Positions 27,621-35,739 of a DNA stretch of 64,000 nucleotides are shown here, piece by piece. Source of the stretch: Polyangiaceae bacterium (GTDB taxonomy: Bacteria; Myxococcota_A; Polyangia; Polyangiales; Polyangiaceae); the NCBI GenBank assembly GCA_025937835.1, contig JAICQO010000012.1, positions 1 to 64,000 of the forward strand, in the 5' to 3' direction. Position 1 is the stretch's first letter. Each line of letters starts with the position of its first letter. The notes under the pieces were generated by a model. It worked only from the letters and a program-made list of their open reading frames with translations. It was not told the origin of the DNA and did no database searches. Both the position numbers and the translations under genes were made by a program.

Positions 27621-28889
27621 ATGTCGTTCGAACTCATCCCTCGCCGCAGGAACGCCTTGTCACTGAAGAAGCTCGCTCGCTCTTCCGCCCCCGCGCTGCT
27701 CACTCTGGCGGCAACATTGCCCTCTGGCTGTTCGGCGGAGCCCTCGCCCTCTTCAGCCCCGGGTATGGAGACTCAGACGGGCGGCGCTCCGACCACGGGT
27801 GGCGCGCCCGCTACCGGTGGCATGCTCTCCGTTACTGGAGGAGCGCCCGTTACGGGTGGCGCGCCCGCTACCGGTGGCACCTCGACCGGCGGCGCGTCGA
27901 GCTCAGGCTCCGCAACGTCGGGCGGCGTCGGAGGCTCCGGAGGCACCTCGAGTAGCGGCGGCGCTCCGGTCACGAGCAGCGGCGGCAAGGCTACCGCGGG
28001 AGCGGGCGGAGGCACCGCAGGACAAGCTGGCGCTTCGGGAGGTCTCGGCGGCGTGGGCGCTGGAGGCTCTGGCGGAGCTGCCGCAGGAGGCTCGGCAGGC
28101 GGCGCAACCGGCAAGGCGATGGCCGAGCCGAGCAGCGGCTGCGGTAAGTCGGGCCCTCAAACGGGCAGCTCCGGCAGCCCGCTGATGGTGTCGGGGCACC
28201 AGTATTACGTGAAGCTGCCGACCGGCTACGACGCCAGCAAATCCTATCCGGCGATCTTCGTCTTCAATCCCACCAACAATCCCATCGACTGGGCCGAGAA
28301 GAACGCAGGCTTCGAAGGCTCTGGCCCGAAGGAAGCCTGGATCCGCATCTATCCGCATCCAGCAAACCCCCAGAACGGCTGGGGCGCCAACGACGTGTCG
28401 TTCTTCCAGCCGCTGTACGACCAGATCACGGGTAGCTTCTGCGTGGACAAGGCGCGCGTGTTCGCCACCGGCGAGAGCTCCGGCGGCGATTTCTCGAGTA
28501 TTCTGGGCTGCGAGCACGCCGACAAGCTACGCGCGGTGGCGCCGTGCGCGACCAAGAACGTCGGCCAGTATCCGCTCAACGCGAGCCAACGAAAGTGCAC
28601 GGGTCAGGTGACCTCCGTCGTCATTCACGGCAAGAACGACAGCGTGGTGGGTCCCGAGAATGGCCCGAAGACTCGCGACTTCTACGTCGCTTTGAATCAT
28701 TGCCAGATGACGACGATGCCGGTGAGCGGATACACCGACACGCTCTCGAACTGCTTAATGCACCAGGGCTGCGACGCGGGGTTCCCGGTGTACTGGTGTC
28801 AGCACACCGATCCCAACTACAGCAACACCAACCACGGCTGGCCCGCGTTCGCGCCCAAGTTCATCTGGTCGCTGTTCTCCACGTACTAG
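27621..28889 (+). CDS. Secreted esterase lipoprotein (CE1 / PHB-depolymerase-like), paralogue 4
   Basis: 422 aa. ATG at 27621 gives a basic N-region and lipobox LPSGC; the frame is open 53 codons upstream without support. A GGAPATGG-type linker with near-identical repeats (about 40-165) is followed by the boundary SSGCGKSG. Domain: FVFNPTNN in place of the usual HG oxyanion segment, nucleophile in TGESSGGDF, acid in HGKNDSVV, His in NTNHGWP. C-terminal NCLMHQGC..VYWC and FIWSLFSTY match the other paralogues. Oriented opposite to the other three. The absent HG oxyanion motif may mean altered activity. Confidence 0.84.
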   Translation: MSFELIPRRRNALSLKKLARSSAPALLTLAATLPSGCSAEPSPSSAPGMETQTGGAPTTGGAPATGGMLSVTGGAPVTGGAPATGGTSTGGASSSGSATSGGVGGSGGTSSSGGAPVTSSGGKATAGAGGGTAGQAGASGGLGGVGAGGSGGAAAGGSAGGATGKAMAEPSSGCGKSGPQTGSSGSPLMVSGHQYYVKLPTGYDASKSYPAIFVFNPTNNPIDWAEKNAGFEGSGPKEAWIRIYPHPANPQNGWGANDVSFFQPLYDQITGSFCVDKARVFATGESSGGDFSSILGCEHADKLRAVAPCATKNVGQYPLNASQRKCTGQVTSVVIHGKNDSVVGPENGPKTRDFYVALNHCQMTTMPVSGYTDTLSNCLMHQGCDAGFPVYWCQHTDPNYSNTNHGWPAFAPKFIWSLFSTY

Positions 28890-28937
28890 ACGCGTTCGCC
28901 TGAGCGGACCGCTTTCGCGGGTGCTACAGGGGACGGC

Positions 28938-29870
28938 GTGCGCGCTGTCTTTTTCGGGACCCCCCAGATCGCCGTGACCGCGCTGCGTGCGCTGACGCGG
29001 ATCGCCGAAGTCGTCGGCGTGGTGTGCCAGCCGGATCGGCCAGCTGGCCGCGGTTTGTCGCTGAAGGCGCCCGAGGTGAAGCTCGCCGCGCTGGAGCTCG
29101 GGCTCGAGGTGACGCAGCCGACGCGCGTGCGTGACGGCGCGCTCGAGGCGTGGCTTCGCGAACGACGGCCGGACGTCGCGCTCGTGCTCGCCTACGGTCG
29201 GATCTTGCCGCGCGGCGTGCTGGATGCGCCGGCGCGCGGCTGCGTCAATCTGCACGCTTCGTTGCTGCCGGCGTACCGCGGCGCCGCACCGATCCAGTGG
29301 TCGATCATCCGCGGCGAGACGGCGACCGGCATCTCGCTGATGCAGATGGACGAGGGCCTCGACAGCGGCCCAGTCTATCTGAAGCGCTCGCTACCGATCG
29401 GACCGGACGAGACCTCGGGCGAGCTCGCGGCGCGGCTGGCGGAGCTCGCCGCCGAGGTCACGCTCGAGGCGCTGTCCAAGGTCGTGAGGGGCGAGCTCGC
29501 GGCCGAGCCGCAAGACGAAACGCGCGTCACGTTGGCGCCGCCGCTCGAGCGCTCCCACGGCATCATCGATTGGAGCCAGTCGTCGCAGAGCATTCACGAC
29601 CTCGTTCGCGGGCTCTCTCCGCGGCCGTCGGCGTTCACGACCGCGGCCGGACAGCGGTTGCGTGTCGCAGCGACGCGGCTCGCCTCGCCCGTGCCCGTGC
29701 TCGAGCCGGGCACGGTCCGCGTCGAGCGCCCGCGCGTGCTGGTCGGCACCGGCGACGGCGCGCTCGAGCTCGTGCGTGCCCAGCTCGAAGGCAAGCGCGA
29801 GCTCGTCGCGCTCGACCTCGTGAACGGCCGGGCCCTCGCCGACGCTCAGGTGCTCGGCGGAAGCAGCTGA
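28938..29870 (+). CDS. fmt: Methionyl-tRNA formyltransferase
   Basis: Transfers formyl from 10-formyl-THF to initiator Met-tRNA for translation initiation; cytoplasmic. 310 aa, usual length. N-terminal formyltransferase fold: VFFGTPQIAV, AYGRILP, the folate/catalytic region NLHASLLPAYRGAAPIQW with catalytic Asn-His, then GISLMQMDEGLDSGP. The C-terminal OB-fold tRNA-binding domain starts near residue 205 (IIDWSQSSQSIHDLVRGLSP). GTG start. The usual partner def (peptide deformylase) is not adjacent; the next gene overlaps its stop by one base (TGATG). Confidence 0.95.
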   Translation: MRAVFFGTPQIAVTALRALTRIAEVVGVVCQPDRPAGRGLSLKAPEVKLAALELGLEVTQPTRVRDGALEAWLRERRPDVALVLAYGRILPRGVLDAPARGCVNLHASLLPAYRGAAPIQWSIIRGETATGISLMQMDEGLDSGPVYLKRSLPIGPDETSGELAARLAELAAEVTLEALSKVVRGELAAEPQDETRVTLAPPLERSHGIIDWSQSSQSIHDLVRGLSPRPSAFTTAAGQRLRVAATRLASPVPVLEPGTVRVERPRVLVGTGDGALELVRAQLEGKRELVALDLVNGRALADAQVLGGSS

Positions 29871-30463
29871 TGTCGCACGAGGCCGGGGGCGGCAAAGGCG
29901 CTGAGTTCCTCGCGGAGCTCTCGCGCGAGTTTCCCGCGTTCCGCGTCGTGTACAAACGCGACAGCGCGTTGTGCCGGGCGATCCACGCTGCGTTGTTGCT
30001 CGTCACGTTCGGCGGCCAGCGCGTGTTCGTGAACGGCTACTACACGGTGATCGGCGACACGCTCTACGTGCCCGACTCTTGGGACCAGCTCGACGACGAC
30101 GAGCGTGTGATCCTGCTCCGCCACGAGCGCGTTCACCTGCGGCAGCGCCGACGCTACGGAAGCGTGGGCATGGCGCTCCTCTACCTCCTGCCGTTCTTAC
30201 CGCTCGGCCTTGCGTACGGCCGAGCCCGCATCGAATGGGAGGCGTACCGCGAGACGCTCCGGGCCACCTTCGAGCTGAAAGGCCGCGCCGCGGCCTTCGA
30301 CCCCGAGCTGCGGCGCCGGATCGTGCGGCGTTTTACCGGCCCGGACTACGGCTGGATGTGGCCGTTTCGTAGGGGGGTGGAGCGCTGGTACGACAGCTGG
30401 CTGGCCGAGCTCGACCGGGGCCCCGCGGCCCCGCCCAAGGACTCCGCCGCTCGCGACGTCTGA
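29870..30463 (+). CDS. Small membrane-associated protein with HExxH motif (putative metallopeptidase)
   Basis: 197 aa. Residues 81-90 read ILLRHERVHL, containing His85-Glu86-x-x-His89, the zincin HExxH zinc site. A hydrophobic hairpin follows (about 100-117, ALLYLLPFLPLGLAYG), then IEWEAYRE with Glu122/Glu124 as possible third zinc ligands. The arrangement is like small bacterial zincins of the M48/M56-like type, but I do not recognise the exact family. Coupled to fmt by a TGATG junction. Substrate unknown. Confidence 0.72.
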   Translation: MSHEAGGGKGAEFLAELSREFPAFRVVYKRDSALCRAIHAALLLVTFGGQRVFVNGYYTVIGDTLYVPDSWDQLDDDERVILLRHERVHLRQRRRYGSVGMALLYLLPFLPLGLAYGRARIEWEAYRETLRATFELKGRAAAFDPELRRRIVRRFTGPDYGWMWPFRRGVERWYDSWLAELDRGPAAPPKDSAARDV

Positions 30464-30746
30464 CGTTGCACGCCCTTGGAAAATTTCGAACCGAGCGCTC
30501 GACGGCCGGCGTCGCGCCAAGCCCCGGTCCAAGGCGCAAAAAGGGCGTCGCCCACCGGCAAAAATGACCAATAGACCCGCGCACCAAACCGACCCGGTAC
30601 TAGCCAAATTCTATGAGAATGATAAAACGGTGCCCCCTTGGACCGGACCGAAACGTGGGAGCTCACGTCTCGTCGCGGGCCCTTTCGAAGACCACGCCAG
30701 GGTTGACGCACCGGCTTCGCGTCACCCCGGCACCACGAGGCCGATT

Positions 30747-32057
30747 GTGAAGATCTCCTGCCCCGCCTGTTCAGCGAAGTACTCGATTGCGGACGACAAG
30801 GTCCAGGAGCGCCTGGCCAAGATCCGGTGCCGCAAGTGCGGCGCAACGATCGTGATCGACGGCAAAACCTCGCCGCCGAACGTCTACACCGCGGCAGGCG
30901 ACTCTGCGGAGGTCTCGGCGCCGCCCGCGGCTTCCGCTGCCGCCGACGGAGGAACGGAGTACTCGATCGATTTCGGTGAGGGGGATCAGCGCAGCCTGCC
31001 TCTGCGTGAAATCGTCAGCGCCTACAAGGCCGGACAGATCACCACGGAGACCTACGTGTGGGCCGACGGCTTCACCGATTGGAAGCCGCTCTCGGAGGTG
31101 CCGGAGCTGATGTCCGCGGTGAGCGGCGGCGCCACCGCCACGCCCGCCCCTTGGGACGCACGCCCGACGGCCCAGCGCAGCTCGCAGCTGCCGCGCACCA
31201 CGCAGGCGGCGCGCACCGGCACCAATCGCCCCTCCGGCGATCTGTTCGGCGGCGTGAGCCGCGCAGGCAACGAAGACGACGTGGCGACCAGCGCGCCCGA
31301 GCAACCGTCCGGCGGCGGCAGCGGCACCGGCGCTCGCAACGAGTCGTCGGTGTTGTTCTCGCTGAGCGCGCTGACCTCGGCTGCGCAGAATCAGCGGCCC
31401 TCCGCGCGGCCACCGACCGCGAGCTCGTCGAAAGACGACTCGGGCCTGATCGACCTGAAGGCGCTCACCGCCGCGGCGGTGAAGTCGGACACTGGCGCGA
31501 TGGCCATGCCGGCGGTTCCCGCCGTAGCTCCCCTGGCCTCGCCGCTCGGCGTGCCCGCGCCACTCGGTGGCTTCGGCTCTCCGCTCGGCGGCGCGGGCAC
31601 CACCGGAGTGGATCTCGAACCGAAGAAGAGCAAGACGCCGATCATCATCGCGGCGCTGCTGTGCGTCGGCATGCTGGCCGTCGCGGCGGCCATCGCGCTC
31701 AAGCCGGCTCCTCCTCCGCCGCCTGCCCCGGTCGTGATCGCGGCACCGCCGGCGCCCACCCCCGCGCCCACGCCCGAGCCAATCGCGGCAGCGCCGCCGG
31801 CCACGGGCACCGCGGAAGCCTCGGCGGCTCCGGAATCGAGCGCCAAGCCCGCGCCGGTCGCGCGAAGCGGCTCGGGGCGCTCGGCGCCGCGCACCAGCGG
31901 CAAGAGCACCAGCGGCAAGAGCACCAGCACGAGCTCGGGCGCATCGACGAAGAAGGATGAGCCGAAGAGCGCGCCCGCGGCGCCGAAGAGCAGCAACTGC
32001 GGCTGCGGCCCTGCCGACTTGCAGTGCGCGATGCGCTGCGCCTCCAAGAAGAAGTAA
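30747..32057 (+). CDS. Zinc-ribbon (MJ0042-type) / GYF-2 domain membrane protein
   Basis: 436 aa. GTG start at 30747 places the zinc ribbon at the very N-terminus (CPACSAKYSIADDKV ... CRKCG); the frame is open further upstream without homology. A GYF-2/DUF4339 domain follows (about 70-120, EYSIDFGEGDQRSLPLREI ... WADGFTDWKPLSEV). Then a long disordered Ala/Pro/Ser region, one membrane helix near 355-372 (IIIAALLCVGMLAVAAA), a Pro-rich stretch and a Lys/Ser tail ending in a Cys-rich CGCGPADLQCAMRC. Zinc-ribbon plus GYF architectures are frequent in Myxococcota and some act in motility and signalling. A T/A-rich segment near 30600-30630 may hold the promoter. Confidence 0.85.
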   Translation: MKISCPACSAKYSIADDKVQERLAKIRCRKCGATIVIDGKTSPPNVYTAAGDSAEVSAPPAASAAADGGTEYSIDFGEGDQRSLPLREIVSAYKAGQITTETYVWADGFTDWKPLSEVPELMSAVSGGATATPAPWDARPTAQRSSQLPRTTQAARTGTNRPSGDLFGGVSRAGNEDDVATSAPEQPSGGGSGTGARNESSVLFSLSALTSAAQNQRPSARPPTASSSKDDSGLIDLKALTAAAVKSDTGAMAMPAVPAVAPLASPLGVPAPLGGFGSPLGGAGTTGVDLEPKKSKTPIIIAALLCVGMLAVAAAIALKPAPPPPPAPVVIAAPPAPTPAPTPEPIAAAPPATGTAEASAAPESSAKPAPVARSGSGRSAPRTSGKSTSGKSTSTSSGASTKKDEPKSAPAAPKSSNCGCGPADLQCAMRCASKKK

Positions 32058-32092
32058 CCGAGCAGCAGCGCTCCCACGGAGCGCAAAACCGA

Positions 32093-32121
32093 ACAGCGCC
32101 GTTCCTCGAGAACGGCGCTGT
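32093..32121 (+). terminator. Hairpin terminator after the zinc-ribbon/GYF gene
   Basis: Perfect 12-bp arms ACAGCGCCGTTC (32093-32104) and GAACGGCGCTGT (32110-32121), 5-nt loop, followed by CGTTT. It separates this gene from the convergent FecR-like gene. Confidence 0.8.
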
Positions 32122-32180
32122 CGTTTGGTGCGGCCGCGGCTACGCGCTCCGCGACGCCCCTCGCTGGGCCCGCCTGCTAC

Positions 32181-33338
32181 CTACGGCGACGAGCGGCGCG
32201 TGGACGAGTCGCTGAGCGCCGTGGAGCGCGCTTCGTCCCGAGCGAAGCCCGAAGCGTGGCGCGCCAGATAGCGCCGGGCCTCGGCGGCAGCGCGCGTCGC
32301 GTCTCCGAGCCGCGTCAGCGCGCGCATGCGTTCGATGCGAGCTTCTTCCGCGAGCTTTCCGCTGGGGAACTTGCCGAGCAGGGCGCCGAACAGCTCCACC
32401 GCCGAGCGATCGTCCCCGCGGTTCCGCGCCTCCACGGCCTGGGAGAACATGCGGTTCTCTTCACCGAGCGAGCTCGAATCGCTGCTCGACGCGGACGCCG
32501 CCGAGCGACGAGCGCCGTGACGCTGCGGGCGCACCGAAGTCGCCTCGCCCGGGCGCGCCCTGGCCGGGACCGCGGCCTCGCGCGCCGGCTCCGGCTTCAC
32601 TGCGGAGGACCAATTCTGTCCGGTCGTGACGAACGCGCGTTCGCCGCGGTGCAGGACGGAAACGGTGCCCTCGGTGACCGCAACCCGCGTGACGCCCACG
32701 CCCGACGACGAGTCCACGCTGACCGAGAAGATGGTGCCGTGCACGACGACCTCGGAGTCCGGCGTCTCGACCACGACGATGCGGCGCGAGTCCGGGCGGC
32801 GCTCGACGCGCAGCTCGACCCGGCCCGCGGCGAGCCGCAAGCGCTCTTCTGCGGGCGATGCCGCGGCGAGCTTCACCTGCGTCGCCGGCGCCACTTCCAC
32901 GTCGCTGCGCTCGGTGCGGAGGCGCGCCAAACCGTCGGCGGCGGTGCTCAGGGCGTCACCCACCTCGATGCCAGCCTGCTCACCCGGGGCCACCACCTGC
33001 GAACGGCCGGCGTGCGTGACCACCAGCGTGCCGCTGACGTTGCGGACCGTTGCGGCGCCCTTGGCTTCGAGCTGCGACGCGGAGCGCGGGGCGTCCGAGT
33101 CGCTGAAGCCGCGCACCGCGAAGCCGACGCCGAGCGCCACCACGGCCGCGGCAGCAAACGAGAACCACCGCGCGCGGCGGACGCGCTGCTCACGCAGGTG
33201 CGGCACGTGGCGGATGCCACGGCCGAGCGCCTCGACCACCCGCTCGCGCCGAGCGGCGACCACGTCTGCCGGCTCCGGCGGAACACGCTCGCTGCCGAGC
33301 TCGCGCAGAAGCGTGTCGGGATCGCGGAACGCGCTCAC
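32181..33338 (-). CDS. FecR-domain membrane protein with TPR tail (probable anti-sigma factor)
   Basis: 385 aa. Cytoplasmic N-terminus of about 57 residues, one membrane helix (about 58-77, FSFAAAAVVALGVGFAV), then a periplasmic FecR domain (GEQAGIEVGDALSTAADGLARLRT, VVVETPDSEVVVHGTIFSV). A disordered Arg/Ala/Ser linker leads to a C-terminal TPR/YbgF-like region (AVELFGALLGKFPSGKLAEEA). The start overlaps the sigma factor stop (ATGA), so it is most likely the regulator of that sigma factor, sensing from the periplasm. The classical N-terminal zinc anti-sigma motif is not seen. Confidence 0.86.
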   Translation of the reverse strand: MSAFRDPDTLLRELGSERVPPEPADVVAARRERVVEALGRGIRHVPHLREQRVRRARWFSFAAAAVVALGVGFAVRGFSDSDAPRSASQLEAKGAATVRNVSGTLVVTHAGRSQVVAPGEQAGIEVGDALSTAADGLARLRTERSDVEVAPATQVKLAAASPAEERLRLAAGRVELRVERRPDSRRIVVVETPDSEVVVHGTIFSVSVDSSSGVGVTRVAVTEGTVSVLHRGERAFVTTGQNWSSAVKPEPAREAAVPARARPGEATSVRPQRHGARRSAASASSSDSSSLGEENRMFSQAVEARNRGDDRSAVELFGALLGKFPSGKLAEEARIERMRALTRLGDATRAAAEARRYLARHASGFARDEARSTALSDSSTRRSSP

Positions 33339-34018
33339 TGTGTCCCTCCACGGCGGCGCCCGGGAGCCGCGCTCGCGGTATCGAGCCGCTTGTACAGCTC
33401 GCGCCTGCCGCGCACCAGGCGGGACTGCGCAGCTGCCACCGAGACGCGCATCATCAGCGCGATCTCGGCCAGCTCGTGTCCGAGCACGTCGTGCAGGAAC
33501 ACGGTCTGAGATTGTTCGGGTCGCATCGACACCAACTGTTTACGTACCCGGTCGAGCTCAACCCGTGCCGAAGCCGCGCCTTCCGTGTCGATTCTCGCGG
33601 GCACGGACGCGCCGTCGATGCTCGCTTCTCGATCGAGCACGCGCCGCTCGCGGCGGCGGGAGCGCAGCGAATTGAACCCGACGTGGCTCGCGATGCTCGA
33701 GGCCCATGTCTTCAGGCTGCATGCTCGCGCATACGATCGGCGACTCAGAGTAACGATGATCTGCTCGAAAACGGACTGGACCAGATCGTCGTGGTCGGCC
33801 TCGCGCCGGCCGAAGACGCGGAACAGCGTATGATCCACGACGCCTACCAAACGGTCGTACAGGAGCCCCGCCACGCGGTGGTCGCCCCGCTGGACCGCCT
33901 CGATGAGCTCCTCATCGGTGGGGGCCGGGGCTTGGCCCTCGTTGCCCCCCGTGAGGAGGCGCAGCGTGGGCCGATCGGTTCCGGTAGCGCGTTGGATCAC
34001 GGGTGGTGCTTTCCCCAT
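33335..34018 (-). CDS. ECF-type RNA polymerase sigma factor
   Basis: 227 aa. Region sigma-2 at about 35-105 (DEELIEAVQRGDHRVAGLLYDR ... ADHDDLVQSVFEQII), linker with an Arg-rich stretch, and sigma-4 at about 155-210 (LVSMRPEQSQTVFLHDVLGHELAEIA followed by the recognition helix VSVAAAQSRLVRGRREL). Regions sigma-1 and sigma-3 are missing, as in ECF sigmas. Co-expressed with the FecR-like protein. The divergent Cys-rich lipoprotein starts 48 nt away and is a plausible target. Confidence 0.93.
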   Translation of the reverse strand: MGKAPPVIQRATGTDRPTLRLLTGGNEGQAPAPTDEELIEAVQRGDHRVAGLLYDRLVGVVDHTLFRVFGRREADHDDLVQSVFEQIIVTLSRRSYARACSLKTWASSIASHVGFNSLRSRRRERRVLDREASIDGASVPARIDTEGAASARVELDRVRKQLVSMRPEQSQTVFLHDVLGHELAEIALMMRVSVAAAQSRLVRGRRELYKRLDTASAAPGRRRGGTQ

Positions 34019-34065
34019 GGTAACCCGCCGCCTGGCCAGCAGGCAGCCGGAATCGAGAGGTCGCT

Positions 34066-34734
34066 ATGCTAGCGTTCAGGGGCATGACTGCGGTTCGAAA
34101 GCTGCGAGGAGCCGGATTGACGGCTTTTATCGCGTCTTTCCTGGCAATCAATTGCGGGGATGAGGAGTTCGATCTCCTGCCGGTCGAGCAGGAAAATGCG
34201 AGGGGTGGCTCGGCAACCGCCGGCGAAGCCAACAACGGGGGTCTCGGGCTAGTCTCCCCGCCGCCGGAAACGGGTGGAGCTCCGACGGGAGGGCGAGTGA
34301 GCAGCGGCGGGCGAGGTCCCACGGGCGGCACCGCCAGCGGCGGGCGCGGCGGTACGTCTTCCGGCCCCCCCTGCGTCGCGCCCGCCTGCTGTACCAAGCA
34401 TGATGATTGCAGCGGGACGCGGCCGTACTGCCTCGTAGATAGAGTCTGCCACGAGTGTTACGTGATGGCCGACGATCGCAGCACGGTGGGTTGCGGCGAG
34501 AACGAGGTCTGCGGCGCGGGCTACCGCTGCTACCCGGGGTGCGTGACCGGGCCGTGTCCCGACGGGTTGAAATGCGCCTCGCGCACCGCGCCGTGCGTCG
34601 AGTGTCTGACTGACGAAGACTGCGCCGACAAAGAGCCGCGGAACTTGTGCTTGTTCAACGGCTGCGTGAGCTGCCGGACGGACGCGGACTGTCCCGCCTT
34701 CAAGACCTGCAGCGCATTCAACACCTGCGTTTGA
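34066..34734 (+). CDS. Cys-rich lipoprotein with repeated CxxDxDC-type modules
   Basis: 222 aa. Lipobox LAINC near residue 31, then a GG/TGG linker (about 45-100) and a Cys-rich part of about 120 residues with repeated C-x(2-3)-DxDC/ECLTDEDC and CxxGxxC patterns, as in Polyangia surface proteins with disulfide-bonded modules. The first ATG has GAGAGG 5 nt upstream; an alternative ATG is at 34084. It diverges from the ECF sigma gene. Function unknown; no catalytic motif. Confidence 0.78.
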   Translation: MLAFRGMTAVRKLRGAGLTAFIASFLAINCGDEEFDLLPVEQENARGGSATAGEANNGGLGLVSPPPETGGAPTGGRVSSGGRGPTGGTASGGRGGTSSGPPCVAPACCTKHDDCSGTRPYCLVDRVCHECYVMADDRSTVGCGENEVCGAGYRCYPGCVTGPCPDGLKCASRTAPCVECLTDEDCADKEPRNLCLFNGCVSCRTDADCPAFKTCSAFNTCV

Positions 34735-34743
34735 GTCGCATAC

Positions 34744-35736
34744 TCAACGCAACCGGAATCGGATCCCGGCCTCGCCCGCGTAGCGCAGCATTCCGTCGGT
34801 GCCGAGCGAGCGGCTCTCGACGCGCACGTTGGTGCTGCCGAACATCAGGGCCAGATCGCCGCCGGCGAAGAAGCCGAAGGTGGCGCTGGGCATCCACGCC
34901 AGCGTGGTCCCCGCGCCGATGCCTCCGAGCCAGCGCGTGTCGGCTTCGGCCGCGCTGCGGCGCTCGGCGCGCGCCGCGAAATACTCGGCCCGGCCGTCGA
35001 GCGCGACGCCGAATTCGACGCGTTCTCCGCCGAAGCCCACGCCGAGGCCCGCCGACATCGTGATCCACTGGGCGCGCAGCTCCTCGACCCCGCTCGGGCG
35101 CTCGAGATAGCGCAGCGTGATCTGCGCGCGCAGCGGGTCCGGCAGCTGGACCTCGCCGCGCACCAGGCCGCCGAAGCGGACCTCGTCGAAGGCGGGTCCG
35201 AGCGAGGCGCCCACGTCGAGCCGGCCGCGCGCGCGGCCGAACGCTGGCTCGTATTCGGTTGCCGCGCCGTCGCTGCTCGCCGGTCCGTTGCCCTCCTCCC
35301 CATCAGCCGCTTTCGGTTGCTCCGACTCGCGCTGCCTCGCCTTCTCCACCGGCGTGGTCTTGGGCGCGGCTTCCGCGGAGTTCGGCGTTCGTTGGGTTTC
35401 GGATTCCGTGCTCGGTGCCTCTTCGTTGGCGAGCGTGCCGACGACGAAGCCGACGGCGCGCCAGCGTTCGAGCAGGTCGTCTCTGTTGGGGTCGAACTCG
35501 AGGGTGCGGGTGCGCCACTCGGAGTGCCCTTCCCGCCGGAGGCCGACCTCCACGAGCGCGCGCGCCTGGCCCTGCCAGGTGACGATCGCTACCGCAGAGG
35601 TGCCGCTGCCGCCGACGTCCGCGGCCAGCGTGCATTCGCCGCCGCGCTTGGCTCGCGTGCACGCAGCGAGCAACACCGCGACGTTCTCCTTGGGAGAGTC
35701 GGGAGGCGCGATTTCGACCGCTACCGGCAGCACCAT
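34744..35736 (-). CDS. Protein of unknown function with outer-membrane-like C-terminal domain
   Basis: 330 aa. The first 110 residues form a small alpha/beta-like segment (VAVEIAPPDSPKENVAVLLAAC) without a clear signal peptide, followed by a Glu/Ser/Thr/Pro linker (about 105-165). The C-terminal half alternates short amphipathic strands (FGGLVRGEVQLPDPL, WITMSAGLGVGFGGERVEFG) and ends in FRLR, like a small barrel. Start is 3 nt after the stop of the HEAT-repeat gene, so they are co-translated. I do not recognise the family. Confidence 0.68.
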   Translation of the reverse strand: MVLPVAVEIAPPDSPKENVAVLLAACTRAKRGGECTLAADVGGSGTSAVAIVTWQGQARALVEVGLRREGHSEWRTRTLEFDPNRDDLLERWRAVGFVVGTLANEEAPSTESETQRTPNSAEAAPKTTPVEKARQRESEQPKAADGEEGNGPASSDGAATEYEPAFGRARGRLDVGASLGPAFDEVRFGGLVRGEVQLPDPLRAQITLRYLERPSGVEELRAQWITMSAGLGVGFGGERVEFGVALDGRAEYFAARAERRSAAEADTRWLGGIGAGTTLAWMPSATFGFFAGGDLALMFGSTNVRVESRSLGTDGMLRYAGEAGIRFRLR

Positions 35737-35739
35737 GAC

